Of a stretch of DNA of 64,000 nt, positions 34,272 through 44,413 are shown piece by piece (position 1 is the stretch's first letter; the number at the start of each line of letters is the position of its first letter). Source of the stretch: Acetobacteraceae bacterium (GTDB lineage Bacteria > Pseudomonadota > Alphaproteobacteria > Acetobacterales > Acetobacteraceae). The stretch lies in assembly GCA_947475245.1 (NCBI GenBank), contig CANJLW010000013.1:1-64000 (forward strand), in the 5' to 3' direction. The notes below the pieces were generated by a model. The model made no database searches. It saw only the letters and a program-made list of their open reading frames with translations, and was not told the origin of the DNA. The position numbers and the translations under genes were made by a program.

Positions 34272-35270
34272 ATGCCCGTTCGAACGATCAGGCTAAGCGT
34301 CTCGTTGTGCGTTGTCGCGGGACTCCTGAGCGGTTGCGCGCAAGGCCCTCTCTCGACACAGGAAGGCCGCCTGGGATCGGACGACGGCACCGATTCCTGC
34401 CGTCCGCAACTCGTGGCGCTGGATTCGACGGGCGATTACTTCGGCGCGCAAATCCTGGCCGGGGCGGGCCTGGGCGCGGTCGGCGGCGCGATGGTCGGCG
34501 GATTGATCGGCGGCGACTGGAAGGGCGCGCTGATCGGCGCGGCGGCGGGCGGCGCGCTGGGCGCGGCGGGCGGCTACTGGTCGGCGCTGCAACAGCAACG
34601 TCGCGATCAGGCCGGTCTGTTCAGCCAGGTGACCGACGATCTGACGCGGGAAAACGCCCAGATCGATCGCACCCAACTGGCGTTCGACCAACTGATGCAG
34701 TGCCGGTTCCGTCAGGCGCAGGCGATCAACGCCGACTATAAATCTCGCCGCATCACGCGCGACTACGCGCAGGCGGCGATGGACGCCGTCAACCGCCGCA
34801 CGCGGGCGGAGTTGGACATGGCGCGCCGGATCAACGACCGCCTGAACAGCCGCGGCGAGGAATTCACCGTCGCCGCCGAAAACCTGACGCCCACGGCACC
34901 CGCGGCACCAGCGACCGTCGCGCCCGCCCGGGCGGTCGCCGCCAAACCGGTGACGCTGCGTCGACCGGTGCCGTTGAAGCTGACGCCCGACCCCGCCGCC
35001 CCGGATATCGGCCAATTGCAGGCGCGTCAGGTGGTCAACGCCACCCCCAGCCGATCCGGCTATGTCCTGGTCGAAACCGCGAAGGGGGAGCGCGGCTACG
35101 CGCCCGTCGCCGACGTTCAGGGTGCCCTTGCCCCTGCGGCACCCATCGCCACCGCGTCGGGCGATCCGCGCCAACTCGCGGGCAGCAATGCCGCCCGCCG
35201 CGACAGCTTCGCGCAAAGTGTCGCCGTGTCGGAAAAGGCAACCGCGTCCGGGTTTGAGCTGGCCGGATGA
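34272..35270 (+). CDS. Glycine-zipper lipoprotein with C-terminal SH3-like region
   Basis: A 332-residue lipoprotein with signal and lipobox VAGLLSGC (Cys22). It is followed by a glycine-zipper segment (GAGLGAVGGAMVGGLIGG...GAAAGGALGAAGG, residues about 64-100), a charged helical region, and a C-terminal part that may be SH3-like (LKLTPDPAAPDIGQLQARQ...). Glycine zippers often insert into or span membranes. It lies 42 bp upstream of the WD40-caspase gene on the same strand and may form a two-gene unit with it. Confidence 0.72.
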   Translation: MPVRTIRLSVSLCVVAGLLSGCAQGPLSTQEGRLGSDDGTDSCRPQLVALDSTGDYFGAQILAGAGLGAVGGAMVGGLIGGDWKGALIGAAAGGALGAAGGYWSALQQQRRDQAGLFSQVTDDLTRENAQIDRTQLAFDQLMQCRFRQAQAINADYKSRRITRDYAQAAMDAVNRRTRAELDMARRINDRLNSRGEEFTVAAENLTPTAPAAPATVAPARAVAAKPVTLRRPVPLKLTPDPAAPDIGQLQARQVVNATPSRSGYVLVETAKGERGYAPVADVQGALAPAAPIATASGDPRQLAGSNAARRDSFAQSVAVSEKATASGFELAG

Positions 35271-35312
35271 TCTTCCGCCCGCCGCGGCCGACCGAGGTTG
35301 AGGCAAGCGCGC

Positions 35313-38237
35313 ATGCCTGAAGACGTTCGCTCCGCGCTCGCGCTGCTGTGGCTGCTGTGTCTGCTGGCGACCGGTTCGGCGCGCGCGGGGGAGCCTCCGA
35401 CCCAGCCGTTCCTGCGCATCGAGGCCGCCGGGCATACCAGCGCAGTGCCGCGTCTGGCGATCGACGCGACCGGGCGGCTGCTGGCGACCGCCGGTTATGA
35501 CAAGACGATCCGGCTTTGGTCGCTGCCGGACGGCGCGCCCGTCGCCGTGCTGCGACCGCCCATCGGCGCGTTGCAGGAAGGCGAGATCAACGCCGTCGCC
35601 GTCAGCCCGGACGGGCGACGCGTGTTCGCCGCCGGCGCCACCGCCGGACAGTGGGACAACGCGTTCGCCATCTACATCTTCGATACCGAGCGCGCGACGC
35701 TGGTCAATCTGCTGGGCGGACTGCCGGCCCCGGTCAACGACCTGACCATCGCCCCCGACGGCGCGCAGGGCGGCGCGCGCTTTGCCGCGGGCCTTGCGCA
35801 GGGCGGCATCCGGGTCTGGAGCAGCACGACCGGCGCGCTGGCGTTCGAGGATCGAGCCTACACCGGTCCGGTACGCTCCGTCGTCCTGGACCGCGAAGGG
35901 CGCTTGTTCACCGCTGCCGCCGACGGGCGCGTGCGGGTCTACGATGCCGCCGGCAAGAAACTGGCCGACGCCGCGGCACCGTCGGGATCGCGCCCCTGGG
36001 GTCTGGCCGTGTCGCCCGACGGGGCGCTGCTGGCGGTCAGCCAGGAAACCGCCGACAAAACCGGTCGGATGCGGGTCGATGTGGTCTCCGCCCGCACCCT
36101 CGCGCCGGTCTTCACGCCGGACACCACGGGTTTGACCGGCGACGGGCTGCTGACCGTCGCCTGGGCCGCGGACGCGCGCGGCGGCGTTCAGCTGCTGGCC
36201 GGAGGCTACGCGCACGACGCCAGTTTTTATGTCATTCGCCGTTGGGGCGATTTCGGTCTGGGCGGATACACCGACCTCGCCGCCGCGCGCGATACGATCC
36301 GCCACATCGTGCCGCTGCCCGGCGGCGGCGCGGTCTATGCGACGGAAGACCCGGGATGGGGACGGATCGCCCCCGACGGGCGCATCGTCCGGCTGCCGAC
36401 CCCGGTGCTGGCAGACCTGCGCCCGTCGCGCGAAAAGCGCCTGGCACTCTCGCCCGACGGCGATGTGGTCGAATTCGCCACCGCCGCCGGCGTGCAGCGT
36501 TTCGCCGCCCGCGACCGATCGCTGAACCCGATCACGACACAAGACACCGGGTTGATCGCGGCACGCACGGACTCCCCTGAACTGCGGCTGGTCGGATGGC
36601 GCGACAGTAACGCGCCGACCCTGAACGGTCGCCGACTGGCGCTGGAGCGTGACGAGATCGCCCGCGCGGTCGCCATCCTGCCGGATGGAAGCGGCGTGCT
36701 GCTTGGAACCGACACCCACCTGCGCGTTTACGATAAGGACGGGAAATCGCGCTGGGTCGTGGACACGCCGGCGGCGGTGCGCGCCGTCGTCGTCGCCGGG
36801 CGGGTCGCGGTGGCAACGCTGCTGGACGGGTCGGTGCGTTGGTTCGGCCTGGACGACGGCATCAAGGAGCGCGCCGCGCTGGTCGCCCATGCCGACGGCG
36901 TGCGCTGGGTCCTGTTCACGCCGGACGGTTTCTTCGATCACGCAGATCGCGGCGGCAACGAACTGGTGGGGGTCCATCTGAACGGCACCCGCAAGCAGCA
37001 ACCGGAATGGATCAGCTTCAGCCAGGCCTATCGCGTTCTGTATGCGCCAACCCTTGTCCGCGCCCGCCTGCTGGGCCAACCGCCGCCGCCGGGGACGCGG
37101 CAAACCGACCTCGGCGACATCCGTTCTCGGCTGGCGCGCCAACCGACGGTGGAGATCAAGGACGCCTGCCTGCCGCAGGCCGATCTGTCCTGCCGCCCGC
37201 TGGCGTTGAAGCCGAACACGCCGATCGTCGTGCCCGCCGATGCCGCGAGTATTCGTCTCGGCGTCGTCGTCACCGAACGCGGTCTCGGCGTCGGTTCGCT
37301 CGATCTGTTCGTCAACGATCGCAACGCCGGGCGAAGCCCCGCCCCGGCCAATGGCGGTGCGCTGATCGTCGACGCGGCGCTGGATCAGGGCAGCAATGCC
37401 GTGCAGGCGCGGATTTACGATAAAAGCGGGGCGATTTTCACCCAGGCGACGCCGCTGCTGCTGACCCGCGCCGGGCCGGCCACGACGACGGGTCGCGGCC
37501 GGCTGTTCGCCCTGGTGATCGGCGTGGATCAGTTCACCGCGCCGTCGCTGACGTTGAAATATGCCGTGGCCGACGCCCGCGCCTTTGCCCAGGGCATCCG
37601 TCAGGGTGCCGCATCGGTCTATGGATCGGTGGACATCACGGTCCTGCTCGATAAACAGGCCACCCGCGCCGGCATCCTGTCGGCCTTCGATCTGCTGGCG
37701 CGCCAAATCCGCCCCAACGACACGTTCCTGTTCTACATCGCCACCCATGGCGTGCGCGACGAAGCCGCCGACCGCTTTCTGCTGATCCCGCAGGATGTCT
37801 CCAACGTCTCCTCCCTGCCCGCCCTGGCGCGCCAGTCGATCGACGAGGCCACGCTCGTCGCGGCGCTGTCGCGGATCGAGGCACGCGACGCGTTGCTGTT
37901 CCTCGACACCTGCCACGCCGCGCAGTTGACCACGGACACGCTGGCCAATGTCGGGCACGAGACCGGGCGCTATCTGCTCGCCGCCAGCAGTTCGGTGCAG
38001 GAAGCGCTGGACAGCTACGACAATCGTAACGGCGTGTTCCTGTTCGCGGTGCGAGAGGCGTTGGAGGGCCGAGCCGGGCGGGACGTCGACGGCAATCTGG
38101 GTGCCCTCGGTCTCGGCGAATACGTATCCCGCCGGGTCAGCGAACTCGCTCGGCAGAAAGGCCACGATCAGGATGCGGTCTTCCGCGCGGCGCAGCGCGA
38201 CCTGCGGTCATTCCCGATTGTGAAGGTCGCGCCCTAA
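35313..38237 (+). CDS. WD40-repeat caspase-family protease (metacaspase-like)
   Basis: A 974-residue protein. The signal-like N-terminus (ALALLWLLCLLATGSARAG) suggests export. Residues about 35-480 form WD40-type propeller blades (e.g. IDATGRLLATAGYDKTIRLW, VSPDGRRVFAAG, VSPDGALLAVS). A C-terminal caspase-type peptidase domain occupies about 725-950. The catalytic dyad is His812 (YIATHG) and Cys867 (FLDTCHA); RGRLFALVIGVDQF is the usual first strand. Bacterial WD40-caspases are linked to signalling or regulated death, but no role is proven here. It follows a lipoprotein gene and converges on cydC with a 4-bp overlap. Confidence 0.88.
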   Translation: MPEDVRSALALLWLLCLLATGSARAGEPPTQPFLRIEAAGHTSAVPRLAIDATGRLLATAGYDKTIRLWSLPDGAPVAVLRPPIGALQEGEINAVAVSPDGRRVFAAGATAGQWDNAFAIYIFDTERATLVNLLGGLPAPVNDLTIAPDGAQGGARFAAGLAQGGIRVWSSTTGALAFEDRAYTGPVRSVVLDREGRLFTAAADGRVRVYDAAGKKLADAAAPSGSRPWGLAVSPDGALLAVSQETADKTGRMRVDVVSARTLAPVFTPDTTGLTGDGLLTVAWAADARGGVQLLAGGYAHDASFYVIRRWGDFGLGGYTDLAAARDTIRHIVPLPGGGAVYATEDPGWGRIAPDGRIVRLPTPVLADLRPSREKRLALSPDGDVVEFATAAGVQRFAARDRSLNPITTQDTGLIAARTDSPELRLVGWRDSNAPTLNGRRLALERDEIARAVAILPDGSGVLLGTDTHLRVYDKDGKSRWVVDTPAAVRAVVVAGRVAVATLLDGSVRWFGLDDGIKERAALVAHADGVRWVLFTPDGFFDHADRGGNELVGVHLNGTRKQQPEWISFSQAYRVLYAPTLVRARLLGQPPPPGTRQTDLGDIRSRLARQPTVEIKDACLPQADLSCRPLALKPNTPIVVPADAASIRLGVVVTERGLGVGSLDLFVNDRNAGRSPAPANGGALIVDAALDQGSNAVQARIYDKSGAIFTQATPLLLTRAGPATTTGRGRLFALVIGVDQFTAPSLTLKYAVADARAFAQGIRQGAASVYGSVDITVLLDKQATRAGILSAFDLLARQIRPNDTFLFYIATHGVRDEAADRFLLIPQDVSNVSSLPALARQSIDEATLVAALSRIEARDALLFLDTCHAAQLTTDTLANVGHETGRYLLAASSSVQEALDSYDNRNGVFLFAVREALEGRAGRDVDGNLGALGLGEYVSRRVSELARQKGHDQDAVFRAAQRDLRSFPIVKVAP

Positions 38238-39865
38238 CCCGCCGCCGCCACCGCGCGACCGTTAGACAAACGGAATATCCTGTCCAACCGTTCCACCCCG
38301 GTCAGCCGATGCGCGATCAGCACGACGGTGCGGCCTTCGGCAACCGTGTTCAACGTGGTCAGGAAGGCGCGTTCGGTATCCGCGTCCAGGCCCGCGCAGG
38401 GTTCGTCCAGGATCAGGATCGGCGCCTGAGTCAGCAGCGTCCGCGCCAGAGCCAGGCGGCGCGCCTGCCCGCCGGAAAACCTGGCACCGCCCTCCCCGAC
38501 CCAGGTGTTCAACCCGTCGGGCAGTGCGCGCACCACCTCCGCGATACTCGCCGCCTCCAACGCCCCCCACAGCTCCGCCTCCGTCGCTTCGGGGCGCGCC
38601 AACAGCAGATTGGCGCGGATGGTATCGTCGAACAGATGGGTCGCCTGGCTCAGCCATCCGATCCGCGCGCGCGTGTCGGCGGCGGACAGGGTCGCGATAT
38701 CGACCGCGGCGATGGAGATCGTGCCCTGTTCCGGCGCGGCGACCTTCAGCGCCAATGCGGCGAGCGAGGATTTGCCCGCGCCGGAGGGACCGAGCAACGC
38801 GATGCGCGCGCCCGGCGGGATATCCAGCGTCAGACCGTTGAAGACCAGCGGCCGTTCGGCCTGCCAGCGAAAGCGAACACCCTCGAACCGCAGCGCCGAA
38901 CCGGCGGGAAGCGTCGCGGGCCGAACGGGATCGGGCACCGGGGTCGGCGCGTCGGCGGCTTCGAACACCCGACGCGCGGCGGCGGCGGCATGGCCGGCCA
39001 GTGCCCCGGCGCGGGACAATCCGCCCACGGCCTCAAACGCGGCCACGCTCAGAAAGGCCGCGATGACCGCGCCGCCGGGATTGGCGCCCGCGGCGATCAG
39101 GATCGCCAGCAGCGCGGCCTGCGCGCACAGCATCGACGCGGCCCCCGCCAGGGCGGAGCGTGACGCGACGGCGTGCTGCGCCGTCAGCAACGCGGCTTCA
39201 CGCGTCTGAACCGCCGCGATCATCCTGCCCTCCGCGGCGAAGGCGCGAACCTCCCGCAGGCCGGTCAGCGCGTCGAGCGCGGCGACGCGCAGACCGCCGG
39301 TGGCCCGCGCCAGACGATCGCCGGCGGCGGCGGTCGCGCGGGCGGCGATCAGCGGCAGCAGAATGGCCGCCACGATGAGCAGCGCGCCGACGATCAGACC
39401 CAGGCCGATCGCGTTTACCATGATCAGGCCGATCACCGCCGGAAGCAGCAGCACGACGGTCGCCAGCGGGATCAGCACGCGAAGATAAAACCCGTCCAGC
39501 GCTTCGACATCCGCCACCAGGCGCGCCAGCAGATCGCCCGCCTTGCGAAACCCCAGGCCGCCGGCGGAGGAACCGGCGATGCGACGAAAGAACCAAACCC
39601 GCACATCGGACAGCGCGCGAAACATCGCGCCGTGCGTCACCAGGCGTTCGGCATAGCGCAAGCCGACCCGCGCGACGCCCAGGGCGCGCAGCATCGCGAA
39701 CGGCGCCAACGCGCCGGCGACAATGGCGGAGGCCATCGCCAACCCGGTCACCGCCATCATCCCGATGCCCGCCGCCAGCGCCCCAAGCGCAATCAACAGC
39801 CCGGCGATCAGCCAGGCCGCGCGCGCGCGCCACAACCCGACGACACGAAACAGATCGCGGATCAT
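38234..39865 (-). CDS. cydC: Thiol reductant ABC exporter subunit CydC
   Basis: CydC forms with CydD the heterodimeric exporter of cysteine/glutathione needed for cytochrome bd assembly and periplasmic redox balance. The 543-residue chain has an N-terminal six-helix exporter domain (LRYAERLVTHGAMFRAL is a CydC hallmark) and a nucleotide-binding domain: Walker A LLGPSGAGKSS, signature FSGGQARRLALAR, Walker B ILILDEPCAGLD. Its ATG overlaps the cydD stop by 4 bp. cydAB is not in the window. Confidence 0.92.
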   Translation of the reverse strand: MIRDLFRVVGLWRARAAWLIAGLLIALGALAAGIGMMAVTGLAMASAIVAGALAPFAMLRALGVARVGLRYAERLVTHGAMFRALSDVRVWFFRRIAGSSAGGLGFRKAGDLLARLVADVEALDGFYLRVLIPLATVVLLLPAVIGLIMVNAIGLGLIVGALLIVAAILLPLIAARATAAAGDRLARATGGLRVAALDALTGLREVRAFAAEGRMIAAVQTREAALLTAQHAVASRSALAGAASMLCAQAALLAILIAAGANPGGAVIAAFLSVAAFEAVGGLSRAGALAGHAAAAARRVFEAADAPTPVPDPVRPATLPAGSALRFEGVRFRWQAERPLVFNGLTLDIPPGARIALLGPSGAGKSSLAALALKVAAPEQGTISIAAVDIATLSAADTRARIGWLSQATHLFDDTIRANLLLARPEATEAELWGALEAASIAEVVRALPDGLNTWVGEGGARFSGGQARRLALARTLLTQAPILILDEPCAGLDADTERAFLTTLNTVAEGRTVVLIAHRLTGVERLDRIFRLSNGRAVAAAG

Positions 39866-41562
39866 GCCACACCTCTCGCCTGCAACGCGCGCCCGTCGCG
39901 TATGTCGAGCCGCCGTCCGGCGAAGCCATGCGCGGCAGCGGAATGGCTGGCCAGAATAACGGTGCGACCGATCGCGAGGCGGCGCAGACTGTCCAGCACC
40001 TCGGTTTCCGTCGCGGGGTCCAGATGGGCCGTCGGCTCGTCCAATAGCAGCAGCGGGGCGTTCTTCAGGTAGGCGCGCGCGATGGCCACGCGCTGCGCCT
40101 GCCCGCCGGACAGGCCGTAGCCGCCCTCCCCGACCTGCGTATCCAGACCGGCCGGCAGACTGTGGGTAAAGCGGGTGACGCGGGCGCTGTCGGCGGCGGC
40201 CTCGACTTCAAGGTCCGTCGCCTCCGGCCGAGCGAAGCGGATGTTGTCACGAATGGTGCCGGCAAACAGGACGGGTCGTTGGCCGATCCAGGCTGTCAGC
40301 CGCGACAGAGCCTGCGGCACCAGATCGGTGATGTCCGCCCCGTTGATCGTCACCTGACCGCTGTCGGGGCGCACAAACCCGAGCAGAATTTCAATCGCCG
40401 AGGATTTTCCCGCGCCGGACGGCCCGGCCAGGACCAGCGTTTCCCCCGCCGCGACCTTGAAGGTCAGCCCGTCCAACGCCGGACCGCGAGAGGCATCCCA
40501 GGTCAGGCGCACGTCGGTAAAGGCGACCGTGACGCCGCGCGCCTCCACCGTTCTGACCGTCAACGCGGGCGCGGGTTCGGGCATTGGCGGCACATCGGCC
40601 AGGGCCTCCGCCGCGCCGGTCGCGTGCAGCTTGTCCTGATAGGCGGCGGCAAAGCCGCGCAGCGGCGCGAAGAATTCCGGCGTCAACAGAAGCACGAACA
40701 GCGCCATCGCCGGTTGCGTCAAGGCACCATCGGCCAGCGCCGAACCGTAGCGGATCGCCAGCGTCACCAGCGCGACGGCGGCGGCAAGGTCGAGCGCGAC
40801 GGACGACAGGAACGCGACCCGCAGCACGCGCATGGTGCGTTGGCGCAGGTCGTCGGCCGCGGCACCCAGCGCCAATGCCTCGGAGTCCGTGCGCCCCAGC
40901 AGGACCAGCGTGGCGATGCCGCGCATGCGGTCCAGGAAGCGCGCCTGTAAGCGAGCCATGGCATGGAACTGATCGCGCGCGGCGGCGGCGGCGCCGATGC
41001 CGGCGCAGGCCATGGCCACCGGCACCGCGAGGCCGCAACCCAGCAGCACCAGCGCGGCGATCCGATCGACCGCGCAGACCGCGATCAGCACCAGCAGCGG
41101 ACCGATCACCGCAAGCGCCGCCGCCGGCAGCCAGCGCGCGAACAGCCCATCGAGCGCTTCGATCCGGTCGACGACGATGGCGGTCAGATCGCCGGTATGG
41201 CGCGCGCGCAGCATCGACGGCCCGGCATGCAACAAACGGGTGAACACATCGCTGCGCAAGCGCCGCCGAGCCGACGACCCCGCCTGAAACGCAGAGCGTT
41301 CGGCGAGCCACGACAGGACGACGCGACCCAGCCCGGCCAGGGCGAAACCGATCAGCGGTGCCGTCGGAGAGGGGGCGACGGTATCCGCCGATGCGCCGAG
41401 CGCGAGTGCCAGCACGGTCGCGGCACAGAAGGCCTGAGCGATGGCCAGCACGACACCGGCAACGCCGCAGATCAGGACGGGCCTGACCGGGCGCCAGCCG
41501 GTCTTTTGCTCGCGCCGAAGCCAGACTCGCGCGGCGGCGTTACGTTGATGAGATTCAGACAT
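39862..41562 (-). CDS. cydD: Thiol reductant ABC exporter subunit CydD
   Basis: A 566-residue ABC exporter half-transporter matching CydD: exporter transmembrane domain with RLRSDVFTRLLHAGPSMLRARHTGDL and DRIEALDGLFARWLPA, then an NBD with Walker A LAGPSGAGKSSAIE, signature LSGGQAQRVAIARAYL and Walker B LLLLDEPTAHLD. ATG 41562 was preferred to a start 12 codons upstream. Coupled to cydC by an ATGA overlap. Confidence 0.92.
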   Translation of the reverse strand: MSESHQRNAAARVWLRREQKTGWRPVRPVLICGVAGVVLAIAQAFCAATVLALALGASADTVAPSPTAPLIGFALAGLGRVVLSWLAERSAFQAGSSARRRLRSDVFTRLLHAGPSMLRARHTGDLTAIVVDRIEALDGLFARWLPAAALAVIGPLLVLIAVCAVDRIAALVLLGCGLAVPVAMACAGIGAAAAARDQFHAMARLQARFLDRMRGIATLVLLGRTDSEALALGAAADDLRQRTMRVLRVAFLSSVALDLAAAVALVTLAIRYGSALADGALTQPAMALFVLLLTPEFFAPLRGFAAAYQDKLHATGAAEALADVPPMPEPAPALTVRTVEARGVTVAFTDVRLTWDASRGPALDGLTFKVAAGETLVLAGPSGAGKSSAIEILLGFVRPDSGQVTINGADITDLVPQALSRLTAWIGQRPVLFAGTIRDNIRFARPEATDLEVEAAADSARVTRFTHSLPAGLDTQVGEGGYGLSGGQAQRVAIARAYLKNAPLLLLDEPTAHLDPATETEVLDSLRRLAIGRTVILASHSAAAHGFAGRRLDIRDGRALQARGVA

Positions 41563-41631
41563 GCAACGCGGGATTAGCGCAGCATGGGCCGGATGCACAG
41601 GTGTCGCGTCGACTCCGCCGGCTGGTTGGGC

Positions 41632-42417
41632 CTAATCGTCCTTTTGAATGACGGCGCCGGCCGTCATGCCGCCGTCGACGGAGATCGTCTGGCCGTTGAC
41701 GTAGCAGCCCGCCTGCGAGGCCAGGAAGACGACCACGCCCGCGACCTCGTCAGGCTCACCGATGCGCTGCATGGGGTTGTCGCGCGTGGTCTTGCGGTAG
41801 CGCACGGGGTCTTCCCACAGCGCGCGGGCAAAGTCGGTCCGCACCAGGCCGGGCGCGATGGCATTGCCGCGCACGTTCTTCGCGCCCCATTCCACGGCGA
41901 TGTTACGGACCAGCCCGATATCGGCGGCCTTGGAGATGCCGTACAGCCCGATCGTCGCCGATCCGCGCAGCCCGCCGATGGAGGAGATGATAATGAACGA
42001 ACCGCCGCCGCGTTCGGCCATCTTGCCGAGGGTCATGTTCGACAGCCAGAAGTTGGAGCGTACGTTGGCCCCCATCACACGCTCATACACCTCATCCGAG
42101 ACAGCCGCCTGCGGGCCGATGAACGGGTTTACGGCCGCGTTCGACACGACGATGTCGATGCCGCCGCATTGCGCGATGGTCTGATCGACGAGGTTTTGCA
42201 GTTCTTCCTTGCGCGCGATGTGGCACTGGATGGCAATGGCCTTGCCGCCGGCATCACGGATGCTCTGCGCGACGGTCTCGCACACATCGCCCTTGCGGCT
42301 GGAGATGACGACCGTCGCGCCGTGTTCGGCCAGACGTCGGGCGGAGGCGAGGCCGATACCCTTGGTCGCGCCGGTGACGATGGCGACCTTACCGGTGAGA
42401 TCGAACAGCGATGGCAT
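41632..42417 (-). CDS. Short-chain dehydrogenase/reductase (SDR)
   Basis: A 261-residue classical SDR. The cofactor motif is TGATKGIG near residue 15 and the structural NNAG-like motif reads VSNAAV. The catalytic Ser/Tyr/Lys appear in ISSIGGLRG and YGISKAA. The C-terminal QTISVDGGMTAG is typical. SRKG after strand beta-2 suggests NADP(H). Substrate unknown. It lies 122 bp downstream of a Baeyer-Villiger-type monooxygenase, so both may process a ketone/alcohol substrate, which is inference only. Confidence 0.9.
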   Translation of the reverse strand: MPSLFDLTGKVAIVTGATKGIGLASARRLAEHGATVVISSRKGDVCETVAQSIRDAGGKAIAIQCHIARKEELQNLVDQTIAQCGGIDIVVSNAAVNPFIGPQAAVSDEVYERVMGANVRSNFWLSNMTLGKMAERGGGSFIIISSIGGLRGSATIGLYGISKAADIGLVRNIAVEWGAKNVRGNAIAPGLVRTDFARALWEDPVRYRKTTRDNPMQRIGEPDEVAGVVVFLASQAGCYVNGQTISVDGGMTAGAVIQKDD

Positions 42418-42539
42418 GATTGGGGTTTCCTCGGCGTTTGCGTTGACGGGCAGTATGCGACGGCTCGCCCGAAGGTCAATCGCAGCGCCGAGGCAACCGC
42501 CTTTCCTGCGGGGAAAGGCGGCATCACCCCGGTTGTTGT

Positions 42540-44177
42540 TTATGCCGACAGAACGAACCCCTTGTAGTCCTGCGCCACGACCTCCGCGCAGATCTTCCGA
42601 TAGCGGGCCATTCCGCCCGCGTAGGGCATGAATACGCGCGGCTTGCCGGGGACATTGGCCCCCAGATACCAGGAGTGCTTGGCCTGCGGCAGCAGGGTTG
42701 CGTTGGCGGCCTCGTTCACTTCCAGGACCCAGCGATCCGCCGCGTCGGCCAGCGGGGCAATGCGACGCAGGCCGTTCTTGCGCATGTGATCGATACAACC
42801 GGCGATCCATTCGGCGTGCTGTTCGATCGCCACCGGCATGTTGCACAACACAGAAGGGCTGCCCGGGCCGGTCATCGTGAACAGATTGGGGAAACCGACG
42901 ACCTGCAGGCCGAGATAGGTCACCGGGCCGGCATGCCACGCGTCGCGCAGGTTCAGCCCGTTCTCTCCCTGGATATCCATCTTCAGCAGCGGGCCGGTCA
43001 TCGCGTCGAAGCCGGTGGCGAAGACGATGATGTCGAGGTCGAAGGACTCGTTCCCGGTTTCGATGCCGTTCGGCGTGATGCGCGCGATCGGATCGGCGCG
43101 CACATCGACCAGCGAGACGTTGTCGCGGTTATAGGTTTCGAAATAGCCGGTATCGATCGGCGGACGCTTTGCGGCGAAGGGGTGATCGATGTCCGACAGC
43201 TTCGCCGCCGTCGCCGGGTCCTTGACGATCTGGCGAATCTTGTCGCGGATGAACTCCGCCGCCGTGTCGTTCGCGGCCTTGTTGGTCACCAAATCTTGAT
43301 ATGTCGCGCGGAATTGAAGCCCGCCCTTTTCCCAGGCCGCCTCGTAGAGCGCCTTGCGCTCCTCGGGCGTGGAATCCAGTGCCAGACGTTCCGAAATCCG
43401 GAACGGGTGGCCGTTCGGGGTCGAATGCATGACGTCGCGAATTTCGGGGAAGTGGGTTTTGACGTATTGCTTGAACTCTTCCGTCAGCGGCGCATTGCGC
43501 GCGGGCATGGAATAATTCGCGGTGCGCTGGAACACCGTCAGGTGCTTCGCGGTTTCGGCGATGACCGGGGTGGCCTGGATGCCGGTCGATCCGGTGCCCA
43601 CCAAGCCCACCCGCTTGCCGGTGAAATCCACGCCTTCGTGCGGCCATTGGCCGGTGTGGTACCATTGGCCGGCGAAGCTATCGAGGCCGGGGATATTCGG
43701 GATGTTCGCCGCGGACAGGCAGCCGACGGCGGTGATCAGGAAGGTCGCGGTCAGCGATTCCCCCGCTTCCGTCGTGACGCGCCACAGATTGCCCTCGGCA
43801 TCGTAGCGCGCGCCGACGACGCGCGTGTTGAACTGGATGTCGCGCTTCAGGTCGAACTTGTCGGCGACGAAATTCAGATAGCGCATGATTTCCGGCTGTT
43901 CCGGATAGCGTTCCGACCAGGTCCATTCCTTAAGCAGGTCGTCGGAGAAGTAATAGGAATAGGAGTGGCTTTCGGAATCGCAGCGCGCGCCGGGATAGCG
44001 GTTCCAGTACCAGGTGCCGCCCACACCGTCCCCGGCTTCGAGCACGCGGACGTTCAGCCCCAGACGATCGCGCAGACAGATCAGTTGGTACATGCCGGCG
44101 AAACCGGCCCCGATGACCAGCGCATCGAAATGGCCGGTTGCGTTGGTGTTGGAGGTTGCGATGTTATGGTCGGGCAT
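42540..44177 (-). CDS. Flavin-containing Baeyer-Villiger-type monooxygenase
   Basis: A 545-residue class B flavoprotein monooxygenase that would insert oxygen next to a ketone using NADPH and O2. The FAD motif is ALVIGAGFAGMYQL near residue 20, followed by GGTWYWNRYPGARCD, the BVMO fingerprint FAGQWYHTGQWP, and the second Rossmann motif VGLVGTGSTGIQA. These resemble cyclohexanone/phenylacetone monooxygenases. Divergent from an XRE regulator across about 236 bp. Confidence 0.92.
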   Translation of the reverse strand: MPDHNIATSNTNATGHFDALVIGAGFAGMYQLICLRDRLGLNVRVLEAGDGVGGTWYWNRYPGARCDSESHSYSYYFSDDLLKEWTWSERYPEQPEIMRYLNFVADKFDLKRDIQFNTRVVGARYDAEGNLWRVTTEAGESLTATFLITAVGCLSAANIPNIPGLDSFAGQWYHTGQWPHEGVDFTGKRVGLVGTGSTGIQATPVIAETAKHLTVFQRTANYSMPARNAPLTEEFKQYVKTHFPEIRDVMHSTPNGHPFRISERLALDSTPEERKALYEAAWEKGGLQFRATYQDLVTNKAANDTAAEFIRDKIRQIVKDPATAAKLSDIDHPFAAKRPPIDTGYFETYNRDNVSLVDVRADPIARITPNGIETGNESFDLDIIVFATGFDAMTGPLLKMDIQGENGLNLRDAWHAGPVTYLGLQVVGFPNLFTMTGPGSPSVLCNMPVAIEQHAEWIAGCIDHMRKNGLRRIAPLADAADRWVLEVNEAANATLLPQAKHSWYLGANVPGKPRVFMPYAGGMARYRKICAEVVAQDYKGFVLSA

Positions 44178-44329
44178 GGGGACTGAAACGCTCCGCTAAG
44201 GCTGCACTGTCAGGCACATCTGTGCTGCGCATGCAGCATAACCCTTGGCCGGGTTGGATGGCCAGATCGGGCGGCGTTTTCAACGCGGGCCGCGACGTGA
44301 ATGGGTGGTGGGGACGGGCCGCACTCTAT

Positions 44330-44359
44330 GATGTAAAAAACATCAATATCCATGGTATT
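44330..44359. promoter_or_regulatory. Clustered palindromes upstream of the XRE gene
   Basis: gatgt (44330-44334) is inverted as acatc (44340-44344) around five A's. Directly after it, aatatccatggtatt (44345-44359) is a near-perfect palindrome centred on ccatgg. They lie 55-85 bp before the XRE start, in an AT-rich pocket between divergent genes, and could be operators for autoregulation. No experimental or consensus support. Confidence 0.4.
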
Positions 44360-44413
44360 GACGGTAATTCATCTGACTCCTAACCTCCCCGGACCACACA
44401 GCCAAGGCCCAGC

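Noticed and set aside
34293-38165. 1290-codon open frame on the minus strand
   Set aside because: It is antisense to the lipoprotein and WD40-caspase genes, has low-complexity Arg/Gly/Gln-rich composition and no domain. High-GC DNA creates such shadows.
44224-44237. gctgc-gcat-gcagc hairpin as a terminator
   Set aside because: It has a short 5-bp stem and no T-run, and it lies in the divergent promoter region of two genes where a terminator is not expected.
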